Positions 51,834 to 58,841 of a stretch of 58,841 bases of DNA are shown here, piece after piece. Source of the DNA: Acidocella aquatica (GTDB lineage Bacteria; Pseudomonadota; Alphaproteobacteria; Acetobacterales; Acetobacteraceae); the NCBI RefSeq assembly GCF_030160635.1, contig NZ_BSOS01000008.1, positions 1 to 58,841 on the forward strand. Direction: 5' to 3'. The position numbers and the translations under genes are program-made. A model generated the notes under the pieces. That model was not told the DNA's origin and searched no databases. It saw only the letters and a program-made list of their open reading frames with translations. Position 1 is the first letter of the stretch; the number at the start of each line of letters is the position of its first letter.

Positions 51834-53483
51834 ATGAGTTACGATTTTCGAGTATATGAATCGTGCCGGCGCCGTTTGGCGTCTGGGAGCATCTCCATGC
51901 TGGGCGCCGAACATTGGCGTGTGGCGTTGGGGGTGGTATCGATGTTGATGATCACTGGCGTGCAGCACGCTAGGGCGATGAACCTGTATACCGGTGTGGT
52001 GAATGGACAGAGTCTAGAAATCAACCTGGACACAACTGTTGAATACTCCAACATATTCCGCGTCAATTCACCGTCGAAGGTGCTGACCAGTAATCTCAAC
52101 GGAAATGACGGTGACCTGAATTTTCAGCATGGTCTGGTTGACAATACCTTCGATGTGTTGCCGATATTCGACTTGAGGTATGGCAATTATGGCGTGCATG
52201 TTAGCGGAGAGGCGTATCTGGATACGTCCTATCTTGGCCGGACACAGAATGATTCGCCTGGCACCTATAATCCCATTAGCGCCAATTACCGGCACTTCAC
52301 CAGCGCTACACGCAATGTTAATGGGCAAAATGCCGTGCTGCTCGATGCCTATGCGTATGGCACGAAATATTTTGGGGTGGATGGAGAGCAGGCCCTCACG
52401 GTAAAGGTTGGCCGCCAGACGCTCATGTGGGGCCAGAGCTTGTTCTTTGCGAACAATGGTATTGCTGCCGGACAGGCGCCGATCGATGTGATTAAGGCTC
52501 TTAATCTACCCAATGCGCAGGCGCAACAAATTTTCCTGCCAGTTGGTCAGGCGGTGGTTACTTATGCGCCTAATTCAAATCTGAGTTTTCAGGCCTATTA
52601 TCAATTCGAGTGGGAGCCGGATACGCTGGAGGGTGTGGGGTCATATTTCAGCACGACCGATATTTTGGACAAGGGCGGGCAGCGCCTCTTGTTTGCCCCG
52701 TATTACGGTGTTCCGCGCGTCAAGGATTTGAGGCCGCCCATTAACAATGGGCAGTTCGGCTTCTCGATTCAGGGGGCGGTTGGCTCATGGGATATGGGAC
52801 TCTACGCGCTACGATATGACGATCATGCGCCGGGCGGCATCTACTTATCAAAATCCTACTCTGATTACTGGGTTGTATATCCGCGCGATATTCAGGTGTA
52901 TGGTTCCTCGTTTAATACGGTCTATGATGGGGTAAGCATTGCCGGTGAAATTTCCGGCCGCAGAAACATGCCTCTGGTCTCTGCGGGAGCGCCGGTTTCG
53001 GCTTATCCCGGGAACTCCAATGGCGGTGCGCTTTATCCGGTTGGTAGCACGGTGGCGGCGCAGGCCTCCGAGATATGGGTGACGCCGAGTCTCCCGTTTG
53101 ACCGGGCAGGTGTGACGGTTCTTAGTGAATTTGCGCTTAATCATGTTGTATCTGTCGATAAGAACCGTAACATGCTTCGGCCTGACCGCAACGCCACCGC
53201 CGGGGCATTTCAGTTTGAGGTGATACCGACCTACGATGATGTCCTGCCGAACTTGAATCTTCAATTCCCAATTGGTTTCAAATATAATCTGTTCGGCCGT
53301 TCTCAGGTTGATTCTACGATGAATCATGGTACTGGATTTTTCAATATAGGTGTTTCCGCACATTATAGAACGACTTGGACAGCATCGTTAACATACCAGG
53401 ATTATTTGGGCGGACCGAACCAAAATCTAAATCCGTTAGCGGACCGTGGCTATATTGCGTTTAGTATCCAGAATGCTTTCTAA
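51834..53483 (+). CDS. DUF1302 family outer-membrane-type protein
   Basis: Predicted beta-strand-rich envelope protein of the DUF1302 family, 549 residues. Segments LKVGRQTLMWGQSLFFAN-like (around 187-205) and DLRYGNYGVHVSGEAYLDTS are characteristic. A hydrophobic stretch ending in HARA near residue 48 looks like a signal peptide, and a second ATG at 51897 with GGGAG would give a normal-sized leader. DUF1302 genes occur beside DUF1329, Ycf48-like and RND genes in proteobacterial steroid and hydrophobic-compound clusters; an uptake or outer-membrane channel role is inferred. First gene of a four-gene set. Confidence 0.8.
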   Translation: MSYDFRVYESCRRRLASGSISMLGAEHWRVALGVVSMLMITGVQHARAMNLYTGVVNGQSLEINLDTTVEYSNIFRVNSPSKVLTSNLNGNDGDLNFQHGLVDNTFDVLPIFDLRYGNYGVHVSGEAYLDTSYLGRTQNDSPGTYNPISANYRHFTSATRNVNGQNAVLLDAYAYGTKYFGVDGEQALTVKVGRQTLMWGQSLFFANNGIAAGQAPIDVIKALNLPNAQAQQIFLPVGQAVVTYAPNSNLSFQAYYQFEWEPDTLEGVGSYFSTTDILDKGGQRLLFAPYYGVPRVKDLRPPINNGQFGFSIQGAVGSWDMGLYALRYDDHAPGGIYLSKSYSDYWVVYPRDIQVYGSSFNTVYDGVSIAGEISGRRNMPLVSAGAPVSAYPGNSNGGALYPVGSTVAAQASEIWVTPSLPFDRAGVTVLSEFALNHVVSVDKNRNMLRPDRNATAGAFQFEVIPTYDDVLPNLNLQFPIGFKYNLFGRSQVDSTMNHGTGFFNIGVSAHYRTTWTASLTYQDYLGGPNQNLNPLADRGYIAFSIQNAF

Positions 53484-53496
53484 AAAGGGGATCGAA

Positions 53497-54897
53497 ATGA
53501 ACCGGCGTAATTTTGGGATTTTGGGTGCGAGCAGCTTCGGCGCTCTTGCAACATATTTGAATAATGTGCGTCCAGCCATGGCGGCCGTAGTCCCCGATAG
53601 GCTGAAGACAGAATTAACACCGTTGGGTGGCGAACGCGCGGGTAATGCGGATGGGAGCATACCGGCATGGACAGGTGGGCTCACCCAAATGCCGGATGGC
53701 TGGGAGCCTGATAAGAATGGATTGATGCCGGATTTCTTTGCCGGTGATGCCAAGCTATTGAGCATCGATGCCAGTAATATGGAGCAATACCAGGATCGTC
53801 TCAGCGTGGGGACGATTGAGATGATGAAGAAGTATGGCTATCGGATCGATGTGTATCCGACCCACCGTACAGCTGCTGCGCCGCAATGGGTGTATGATTA
53901 TACCTATCAAAATGCGCTGAACACTCAGATGGATGCCAATGGTGCCAAATATGGATTTACCGGCGCATATGGCGGTACGCCCTTTCCGATTCTGGATACG
54001 GATCCCAACATCGCTGGCGCGCAGGCCATGTGGAATCACCAGACGCGCTGGCAGGGAACGGCATATACGCGTAACGAGGCTAACTATGTGGTGGATAGCA
54101 CCGGTGCGCTGACGCTTTCCGCGGGACAGCGGCAGTTTGTGCGCTACCCATATTATATGCCGGGCGGTTCAGCCAGCAATTACAGCGGCCTTTATATCCA
54201 GTCTTATACAAAGTACATTGCGCCGGCTAATCAAATAGGCCAGGAATTTTTGGATTACCAGCCGACCAACATGTTCAGCTCTCCTGAGCGGGTTTGGGCA
54301 TATATGCCTGGCGAAGGCCGCGTGCGTGAGGAGCCGGATATGACCTATGATACGCCAGCACCAGGATTGTCAGGCTATATCAATCAAGATGAGTATGATA
54401 TTTTCCGTGGCTCCATGGATCGCTATGATTGGAAGCTCATCGGCAAGAAGGAGATGTACACGCCGTATAACAATAACAAACTATATTTGGCGACTCCTCA
54501 GGAAGGTCATGGACAGCATTTTATAAACCCTGACTTGCTGCGTTGGGAGTTGCATCGTGTTTGGATCGTCGAGGCGACCCTGTCACCAGGCAAGCGCAAC
54601 GTAATGGCGAAGCGCCGGTTCTACATTGATGAGGATACCTGGACGGTGCTGTTAGGTGATACATGGGATGCCGAAGGTAATTATTGGCATTTTGGTGTGA
54701 ATACCATGGAAAATCGTCCTGATTTTCCGGCGGGTGTATTAATTTCCACAACGGTTATCGCTGATTTGCAAGCAAATCATTATTTGAGTTCCGTTGGGAT
54801 CTGGAATGAATCACCCTATAATCAACCGGTTCTTTTGGGCGTGCCCCCGCAGCAATTGTTTGATGCTCGGAGTATGGCTGCGCAGGCGCAGTTCTGA
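53497..54897 (+). CDS. DUF1329 family periplasmic/outer-membrane-associated protein
   Basis: DUF1329 (LolA/LolB-like fold) protein of 466 residues. The leader MNRRNFGILGASSFGAL has a twin-arginine pattern and ends near ARPAMAA-type residues at about 30. The mature part has typical segments PAWTGGL, RVWAYMPGEGRVRE and FRGSMDRYDWKLIGKKEMY. The fold could carry a lipid-like ligand across the periplasm, which fits transport of a hydrophobic steroid. The start ATG at 53497 follows AAAGGGG and lies 13 bp after the DUF1302 stop. A hairpin follows the gene. Confidence 0.82.
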   Translation: MNRRNFGILGASSFGALATYLNNVRPAMAAVVPDRLKTELTPLGGERAGNADGSIPAWTGGLTQMPDGWEPDKNGLMPDFFAGDAKLLSIDASNMEQYQDRLSVGTIEMMKKYGYRIDVYPTHRTAAAPQWVYDYTYQNALNTQMDANGAKYGFTGAYGGTPFPILDTDPNIAGAQAMWNHQTRWQGTAYTRNEANYVVDSTGALTLSAGQRQFVRYPYYMPGGSASNYSGLYIQSYTKYIAPANQIGQEFLDYQPTNMFSSPERVWAYMPGEGRVREEPDMTYDTPAPGLSGYINQDEYDIFRGSMDRYDWKLIGKKEMYTPYNNNKLYLATPQEGHGQHFINPDLLRWELHRVWIVEATLSPGKRNVMAKRRFYIDEDTWTVLLGDTWDAEGNYWHFGVNTMENRPDFPAGVLISTTVIADLQANHYLSSVGIWNESPYNQPVLLGVPPQQLFDARSMAAQAQF

Positions 54898-54906
54898 GTA
54901 AGTTAA

Positions 54907-54937
54907 GGCGGAGATGGTATTCTGTATGATCTCCGCC
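54907..54937 (+). terminator. Stem-loop between DUF1329 and Ycf48-like genes
   Basis: GGCGGAGAT at 54907-54915 pairs perfectly with ATCTCCGCC at 54929-54937 across 13 bases, followed by GATTTTC. It may partly stop transcription or protect the upstream transcript, and so reduce expression of the two downstream genes. Confidence 0.5.
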
Positions 54938-55013
54938 GATTTTCTGGAAAGTCTGGCTCGATGATGACGCATAAACCTCGTGTGGGTGGAGGCAAAAAGG
55001 AGTGTTGGAAGCC

Positions 55014-56087
55014 ATGAGGGGAGCTTTGGTGGTCCTATTCCTTATGATCGCGCCGATGGCGTGGGCCCAGACCAACATTATGGACCTTACCTTGCCTGCT
55101 ATTCATGTAAGCGCACCAGCACATGATTTCCTTGACGGGGTGGCGATGGCTGGCGACCGGATCGTTGTAGTTGGCGAGCATGGGCTGATTGCATATTCGG
55201 ATGATGATGGCAGGACGTGGCGCCAGGCCGCTGTGCCGGTGAGTGTGCTGTTAACAGACGTTGCTTTTGCAAATGCTCAAGATGGTTGGGCAGTTGGCCA
55301 CATGGGTGTGATTCTGCACACCAGCGATGGTGGCATGACGTGGCAAAAGCAAATTGATGGGCGAAATGTAGACGCCCTTAGTCTTGCCGCAGCACAAGCT
55401 GCGCAAGCCGCGAACAGTGCTTTGCCAACTGTTGAGTTAGCTGTTAGGCGCGCAGAGTTATTCCAGAGCATCGGGCCCGACAGGCCGTTTTTGGCTGTGC
55501 TGGCGCAAAGCCCTCAGCAGGCGATTGTGGTGGGCGCTTATCGTATGGCGATACGTACAAACGATGGTGGCAAAAATTGGAGCGATATAAGTCTCGATGT
55601 ACTCGACCGCTTGAGCCATAATCTCTACGATATTTCATCTGTTGCCAGTGGTATCTATGTGTCCGCCGAAACGGGAATCGTATTCTACTCTACCGATGGT
55701 GGCGCGACTTTTCCGCAGGTAACCGCACCAACGGATGCGACTTTATTTGGTATTGCTCCAACAGCTGACGGCTCGGTGTTTGCTTACGGTGTTGCCGGTG
55801 CGGCTTATCTTAGCCATGACCACGGCGCCACCTGGCAAAGTATCAATGTTGGCACCACGTCAAATATTACTTCGGGGTTGCTGCTGAAGTCCGGCGCGCT
55901 TGTGCTCGTCAGTGAAACAGGCGGAGTTTATATCAGTAATGATAATGGCCTGACTTTCCGGAGTCTGCCGGAGGTTATGCCGATGCTCTTAACCGCTCTT
56001 GCGCAGATGCCGAACGGCGATGTGGTGGTTACTGGCTCTAGCGGCGTGAAAATCTTGTCAAAATCCGACTTTACCAAGACCCAATGA
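55014..56087 (+). CDS. Ycf48/BNR-repeat exported protein
   Basis: Exported beta-propeller-like protein of 357 residues. The signal peptide MRGALVVLFLMIAPMAWA ends at about residue 18. At least six Asp-box-like units (S/T-x-D-x-G-x-T-W/F) are visible: SDDDGRTW, TSDGGMTW, TNDGGKNW, STDGGATF, SHDHGATW and SNDNGLTF. This is the Ycf48/photosystem-assembly-like repeat, which in these clusters accompanies RND transporters. The ATG at 55014 has AAGGAG upstream. The RND gene starts 15 bp downstream. A role as a periplasmic scaffold for the transporter is inferred. Confidence 0.8.
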   Translation: MRGALVVLFLMIAPMAWAQTNIMDLTLPAIHVSAPAHDFLDGVAMAGDRIVVVGEHGLIAYSDDDGRTWRQAAVPVSVLLTDVAFANAQDGWAVGHMGVILHTSDGGMTWQKQIDGRNVDALSLAAAQAAQAANSALPTVELAVRRAELFQSIGPDRPFLAVLAQSPQQAIVVGAYRMAIRTNDGGKNWSDISLDVLDRLSHNLYDISSVASGIYVSAETGIVFYSTDGGATFPQVTAPTDATLFGIAPTADGSVFAYGVAGAAYLSHDHGATWQSINVGTTSNITSGLLLKSGALVLVSETGGVYISNDNGLTFRSLPEVMPMLLTALAQMPNGDVVVTGSSGVKILSKSDFTKTQ

Positions 56088-56101
56088 ACCGGAGAGACTA
56101 A

Positions 56102-58501
56102 GTGAATTACTTGCAATCATCCGACGACATGCGGATTGCGGATATTGCTGATTTTGACCGGCAGTCGGGTTCCGTGGTCGAGCGGATTTTATTCAATCAT
56201 CGGCCGATTGTCTTGTTGTTGTGTTTATTCGCGACCATATTTTTCGGCTATGCTGCACTGCATGTGCGCATTAGCGCTAGTTACAATGAAATGCTGCCAA
56301 CGCACCAGCCGTTCATTGTAAACTACTTTAAGCATTATGATGACTTACAGGGGCAGGGCAACGCGATCAGAATTGATGTGGAAAAAAATGGAAATGGTTC
56401 GATTGTCGATGCGAACTATCTGGCCACACTCGAGCAGTTGAGCGATCAGGTCTATTTGCTTCCTGGCGTTGATCGTCCATTCATGACGTCGTTATGGACC
56501 CCGTCGGTACGCTGGATGATGGTAACGCCGGTTGGTTTTAATGCTGGACCGGTGATCGGCGCGGCCTATAATGGGAGTCCATCACAGCTTGCTGTCGTAC
56601 AGCAGAATATCGCGAAGGCCGGAATTATCGGCAGTATTGTTGCCAATGATTTTCATTCAAGTATGATTTATGTACCGTTGATGCAGCATAATAACCTCAC
56701 GGGTAAGGCGCTGGATTATGGGGATTTGGCGCGGCAACTGAATGCATTGCGCAATAAATATAAGAATAAAGGGGTAACCTTGCACGTTATCGGCTTTGCG
56801 ATGGTGGTGGGCGACCTTATCAATGGCATAAATCGCGTACTTACGTTTTTTGGTATTTCCGTGATCATCGCTATAGCCATTCTTTATTGGTATACGAGGT
56901 GCGTACGCTCAACGTTGCTTGTCGTGACGGCCTCGATCACCGCGGTAATCTGGCAGCTTGGAATACTTACCTTGGCGGGTAAGGACCTTAATCCCTATTC
57001 GGTCTTGGTGCCTTTTCTTGTTTTTTCAATCGGCATGAGCCATGGCGCCCAGAAGATGAATGGGGTGGTGCAGGATGTTGGCCGTGGCTCGCATCCGCTA
57101 ATTGCAGCACGTTATACATTCCGGCGATTGTTTCTGGCAGGCTTTGCCGCGCTGACATGTGATGCGGTGTCGTTTGCGGTTTTGTTCACTATTCGTATTC
57201 AGGCGATTCAGGATCTGGCCGTTCTCGCTTCTATCGGTGTCGTTATTTTAATCTTCACGAATCTGATCATGTTGCCAATTTTGCTTAGTTACACTGGCGT
57301 AAGCAAAAATGCAGCGCAGCGGAGCTTACGTCAGGAAGCTGATGCCACAGGAAACAAATATCCATTGTGGCATTTTCTTGACCTCTTCACACGTCGCCGT
57401 TATGCTGCCGCGGTGGTAGTTTGCGCAGCAATCTTAGCATCCTTCGGTTGGTACATCGGGCATAGAATACAGGTTGGTGATTTATCTCCTGGTGCGCCGG
57501 AGTTCAGGCAATCTTCTCAATATAATCGTGATAATGCCTATATCGTTGGCCATTACGCCACTGGTTCTGATAATTTCGTAGTGCTGGTTGACTCCGCTCC
57601 AGGCCATTGCCAGGATGTTGCAACTCTTCAGGCAATGGACAATCTTGAGTGGCGATTGCAACAGCTGCCGCAGGTCCTGTCAACTTCGTCTCTGGCCTCC
57701 ATGAGCGCGAAGTTGAATATGCTGATGACGGAAGGTTCGCCGAAATGGCTTGATTTCATTCCGAATCAGCAGGTAATCGATGATCACGCGAATAACGGTA
57801 CGGAATCCCTCAAGAACAGCACTTGTTCATTCGCGCCGATCAATGTGTCATTGACCGACCATAAAGCTGCGACATTACAAAGTGTTGTGAAAATGGTGAA
57901 GGATTTTTCTTCTAACCCTCAAAATCAAGGACCCTATTTCAAGATTCAGCTGGCAGGCGGCAACGCCGGTATCGAGGCCGCGACGAATATTGCGATTGAG
58001 CAGTCCAATCTTCAAATTTTGATGCTGGTTTATGCTTCGGTCATCCTCTTCTGCTTCATCACCTTTCGCTCCTGGCGGCTGGTGATCTGCACCGTAATCC
58101 CGTTGGCGATCACCTCGTTGCTCTGTCAGGCATTAATGGTTTGGCTGAACATCGGCATTAAAGTGGCGACTTTGCCGGTTATTGCACTGGGTGTCGGCAT
58201 TGGTGTTGATTATGCGTTGTACGTGCTGAGTGTCGTGATCAAACAACTCAAGAATGGTGCGACGCTATCGGAGGCTTATTACCGGGCGTTGCTTTTCACT
58301 GGAAAAGTGGTTTTGTTGACGGGATTTACGCTTGCGGTTGGTGTCGCCACATGGATATTTTCGCCGATCAAATTTCAGGCGGACATGGGGCTGCTGCTGT
58401 GTTTCATGTTTCTTTGGAACATGGTTGGTGCCCTCGTTTTATTGCCGGCCCTGGCTTATTTTTTGTTGCCGCAGCAGCGGCGGAAAGCACTTGTGACATA
58501 A
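56102..58501 (+). CDS. RND/MMPL-superfamily transporter
   Basis: Inner-membrane RND-superfamily transporter of the MMPL/hydrophobe group, 799 residues. The first membrane helix is at about 36-56, followed by a periplasmic domain to about 230. Then come five helices (to about 405), a second half starting near 435 with a periplasmic domain to about 640, and a final helix group. The C-terminal GVGIGVDYALYVLSV motif in a helix is typical. It starts with GTG at 56102 after GGAGAG. It belongs to the DUF1302-DUF1329-Ycf48-like set and would move the hydrophobic substrate or an intermediate across the envelope. Confidence 0.85.
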   Translation: MNYLQSSDDMRIADIADFDRQSGSVVERILFNHRPIVLLLCLFATIFFGYAALHVRISASYNEMLPTHQPFIVNYFKHYDDLQGQGNAIRIDVEKNGNGSIVDANYLATLEQLSDQVYLLPGVDRPFMTSLWTPSVRWMMVTPVGFNAGPVIGAAYNGSPSQLAVVQQNIAKAGIIGSIVANDFHSSMIYVPLMQHNNLTGKALDYGDLARQLNALRNKYKNKGVTLHVIGFAMVVGDLINGINRVLTFFGISVIIAIAILYWYTRCVRSTLLVVTASITAVIWQLGILTLAGKDLNPYSVLVPFLVFSIGMSHGAQKMNGVVQDVGRGSHPLIAARYTFRRLFLAGFAALTCDAVSFAVLFTIRIQAIQDLAVLASIGVVILIFTNLIMLPILLSYTGVSKNAAQRSLRQEADATGNKYPLWHFLDLFTRRRYAAAVVVCAAILASFGWYIGHRIQVGDLSPGAPEFRQSSQYNRDNAYIVGHYATGSDNFVVLVDSAPGHCQDVATLQAMDNLEWRLQQLPQVLSTSSLASMSAKLNMLMTEGSPKWLDFIPNQQVIDDHANNGTESLKNSTCSFAPINVSLTDHKAATLQSVVKMVKDFSSNPQNQGPYFKIQLAGGNAGIEAATNIAIEQSNLQILMLVYASVILFCFITFRSWRLVICTVIPLAITSLLCQALMVWLNIGIKVATLPVIALGVGIGVDYALYVLSVVIKQLKNGATLSEAYYRALLFTGKVVLLTGFTLAVGVATWIFSPIKFQADMGLLLCFMFLWNMVGALVLLPALAYFLLPQQRRKALVT

Positions 58502-58841
58502 GCCGTCAATGCGGGGTGATAACCGGGTTTGGGAGCGATGCTGCCGGTCTACGCTCAATTGAGATAGGGCAAGGTCAATTAGGGCATTTTTTGGTGGAAA
58601 TCGGAACAACCGATGATTTTCAAGTGTACTATTTAGGGTAACGCACGTACGCTTTCAAAAACTCGAAAAATATGGCTGAGAAAATTTAATCGCTATCCGT
58701 CTCATAACCTGAAGGTCCCTGGTTCAAATCCAGGTCCCGCAACCAGATTCTCAAGATAAACCAATACGTTAAAGCGGTAATCCCCCCTGCCATTAAGGGG
58801 ATTGATAAGTAGAATTTTCTCGGCATTTTACGCGAGGAGAT
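58502..58841. other. Right flank of the island
   Basis: About 340 bp beyond the transporter with no gene that I recognise. It contains only the tRNA-Met 3' remnant at 58701-58745. The sequence after it (58746-58841) shows no clear gene start. Confidence 0.4.
58701..58745 (+). repeat. 3' fragment of tRNA-Met(CAT), probable attachment-site scar
   Basis: Forty-five bases match a methionine tRNA, initiator-like, from the anticodon loop CTCATAA through GAAGGTC, a perfect T stem-loop (CCTGG-TTCAAAT-CCAGG), TCCCGCA and ACCA. The 5' part of a tRNA is missing: the sequence just before does not pair with the anticodon stem and no D arm is present. Three-prime tRNA pieces of this kind are left where integrases insert elements into tRNA genes. 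The intact copy would have to lie outside this window. Confidence 0.75.

Noticed and set aside
58681-58745. A complete tRNA gene at the right end
   Set aside because: Only the anticodon loop, T arm and acceptor 3' strand are present; D arm and 5' acceptor strand are missing, and the anticodon stem does not pair.
1-58841. CRISPR arrays or a defence island
   Set aside because: No regularly spaced direct repeats were seen; apart from the broken type I locus there are no cas or other defence genes.

Overview
The window comes from a GC-rich Gram-negative bacterium, most likely an alphaproteobacterium. The evidence is an outer-membrane-type protein (DUF1302) beside an RND transporter, Tat-type leaders, frequent 4-bp start/stop overlaps, and GC-rich genes separated by AT-rich promoter gaps. 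The genus cannot be told from the sequence. About 53 kb (5.4-58.5 kb) is one catabolic island. Its gene content matches aerobic 9,10-seco degradation of a steroid or a closely related polycyclic compound.

Layout. (1) 1-4.4 kb: broken type I restriction locus (3' remnant of hsdS, intact hsdR, YgjP-type metallopeptidase). (2) 4.4-5.4 kb: insertion-sequence debris, including two IS110 transposase stubs that meet head to head. (3) 5.4-20.4 kb: peripheral enzymes: alpha/beta hydrolase, two Old Yellow Enzyme-type flavoproteins, four SDRs, two KshA-like Rieske oxygenases, an acyl-CoA ligase, an amidohydrolase-like protein, a Tat amidase and a small membrane protein. (4) 21-25.7 kb: acyl-CoA dehydrogenase pair, MaoC hydratase and NTF2-like protein, then two overlapping Lrp/AsnC regulators. 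(5) 25.7-44 kb, mostly minus strand: ring-degradation block with ipdB, ipdA, hsaD, fadA6, echA20, ipdC, a second hydratase, fadD3, a thiolase, MaoC, ipdF, SDR, NTF2-like, gamma-carbonic-anhydrase-like, a second acyl-CoA dehydrogenase pair and hsaC. Two plus-strand genes (a TIM-barrel protein and an hsaB-like flavin reductase) are inserted. (6) 44-51.5 kb: kst4D, hsaA, kstD and three SDRs. (7) 51.8-58.5 kb: envelope/transport set DUF1302, DUF1329, Ycf48-like and RND/MMPL. (8) 58.7 kb: 45-bp 3' piece of a tRNA-Met(CAT), a probable attachment-site scar.

How the genes would work together (inferred by family). Kst4D and KstD desaturate ring A. A KshA-type oxygenase hydroxylates C9 and opens ring B. 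HsaA with HsaB hydroxylates the phenolic A ring, HsaC cleaves it and HsaD hydrolyses the product. FadD3 activates the C/D-ring propanoate (HIP), and IpdF, the acyl-CoA dehydrogenases, EchA20, IpdAB, IpdC and FadA6 dismantle rings C and D. I see no KshB reductase, no HsaE/F/G and no KstR-type TetR repressor, so those parts lie elsewhere or are replaced.

The most unusual signal is in the DNA between genes. At least seven sites in the AT-rich promoter gaps carry the same 30-bp inverted repeat: half-site TGCGTA/T, 18 AT-rich bases, then the complementary half-site. Looser variants lie at other promoters. This looks like the operator of an undescribed regulon; the two tandem Lrp/AsnC proteins are the only regulators in the window.
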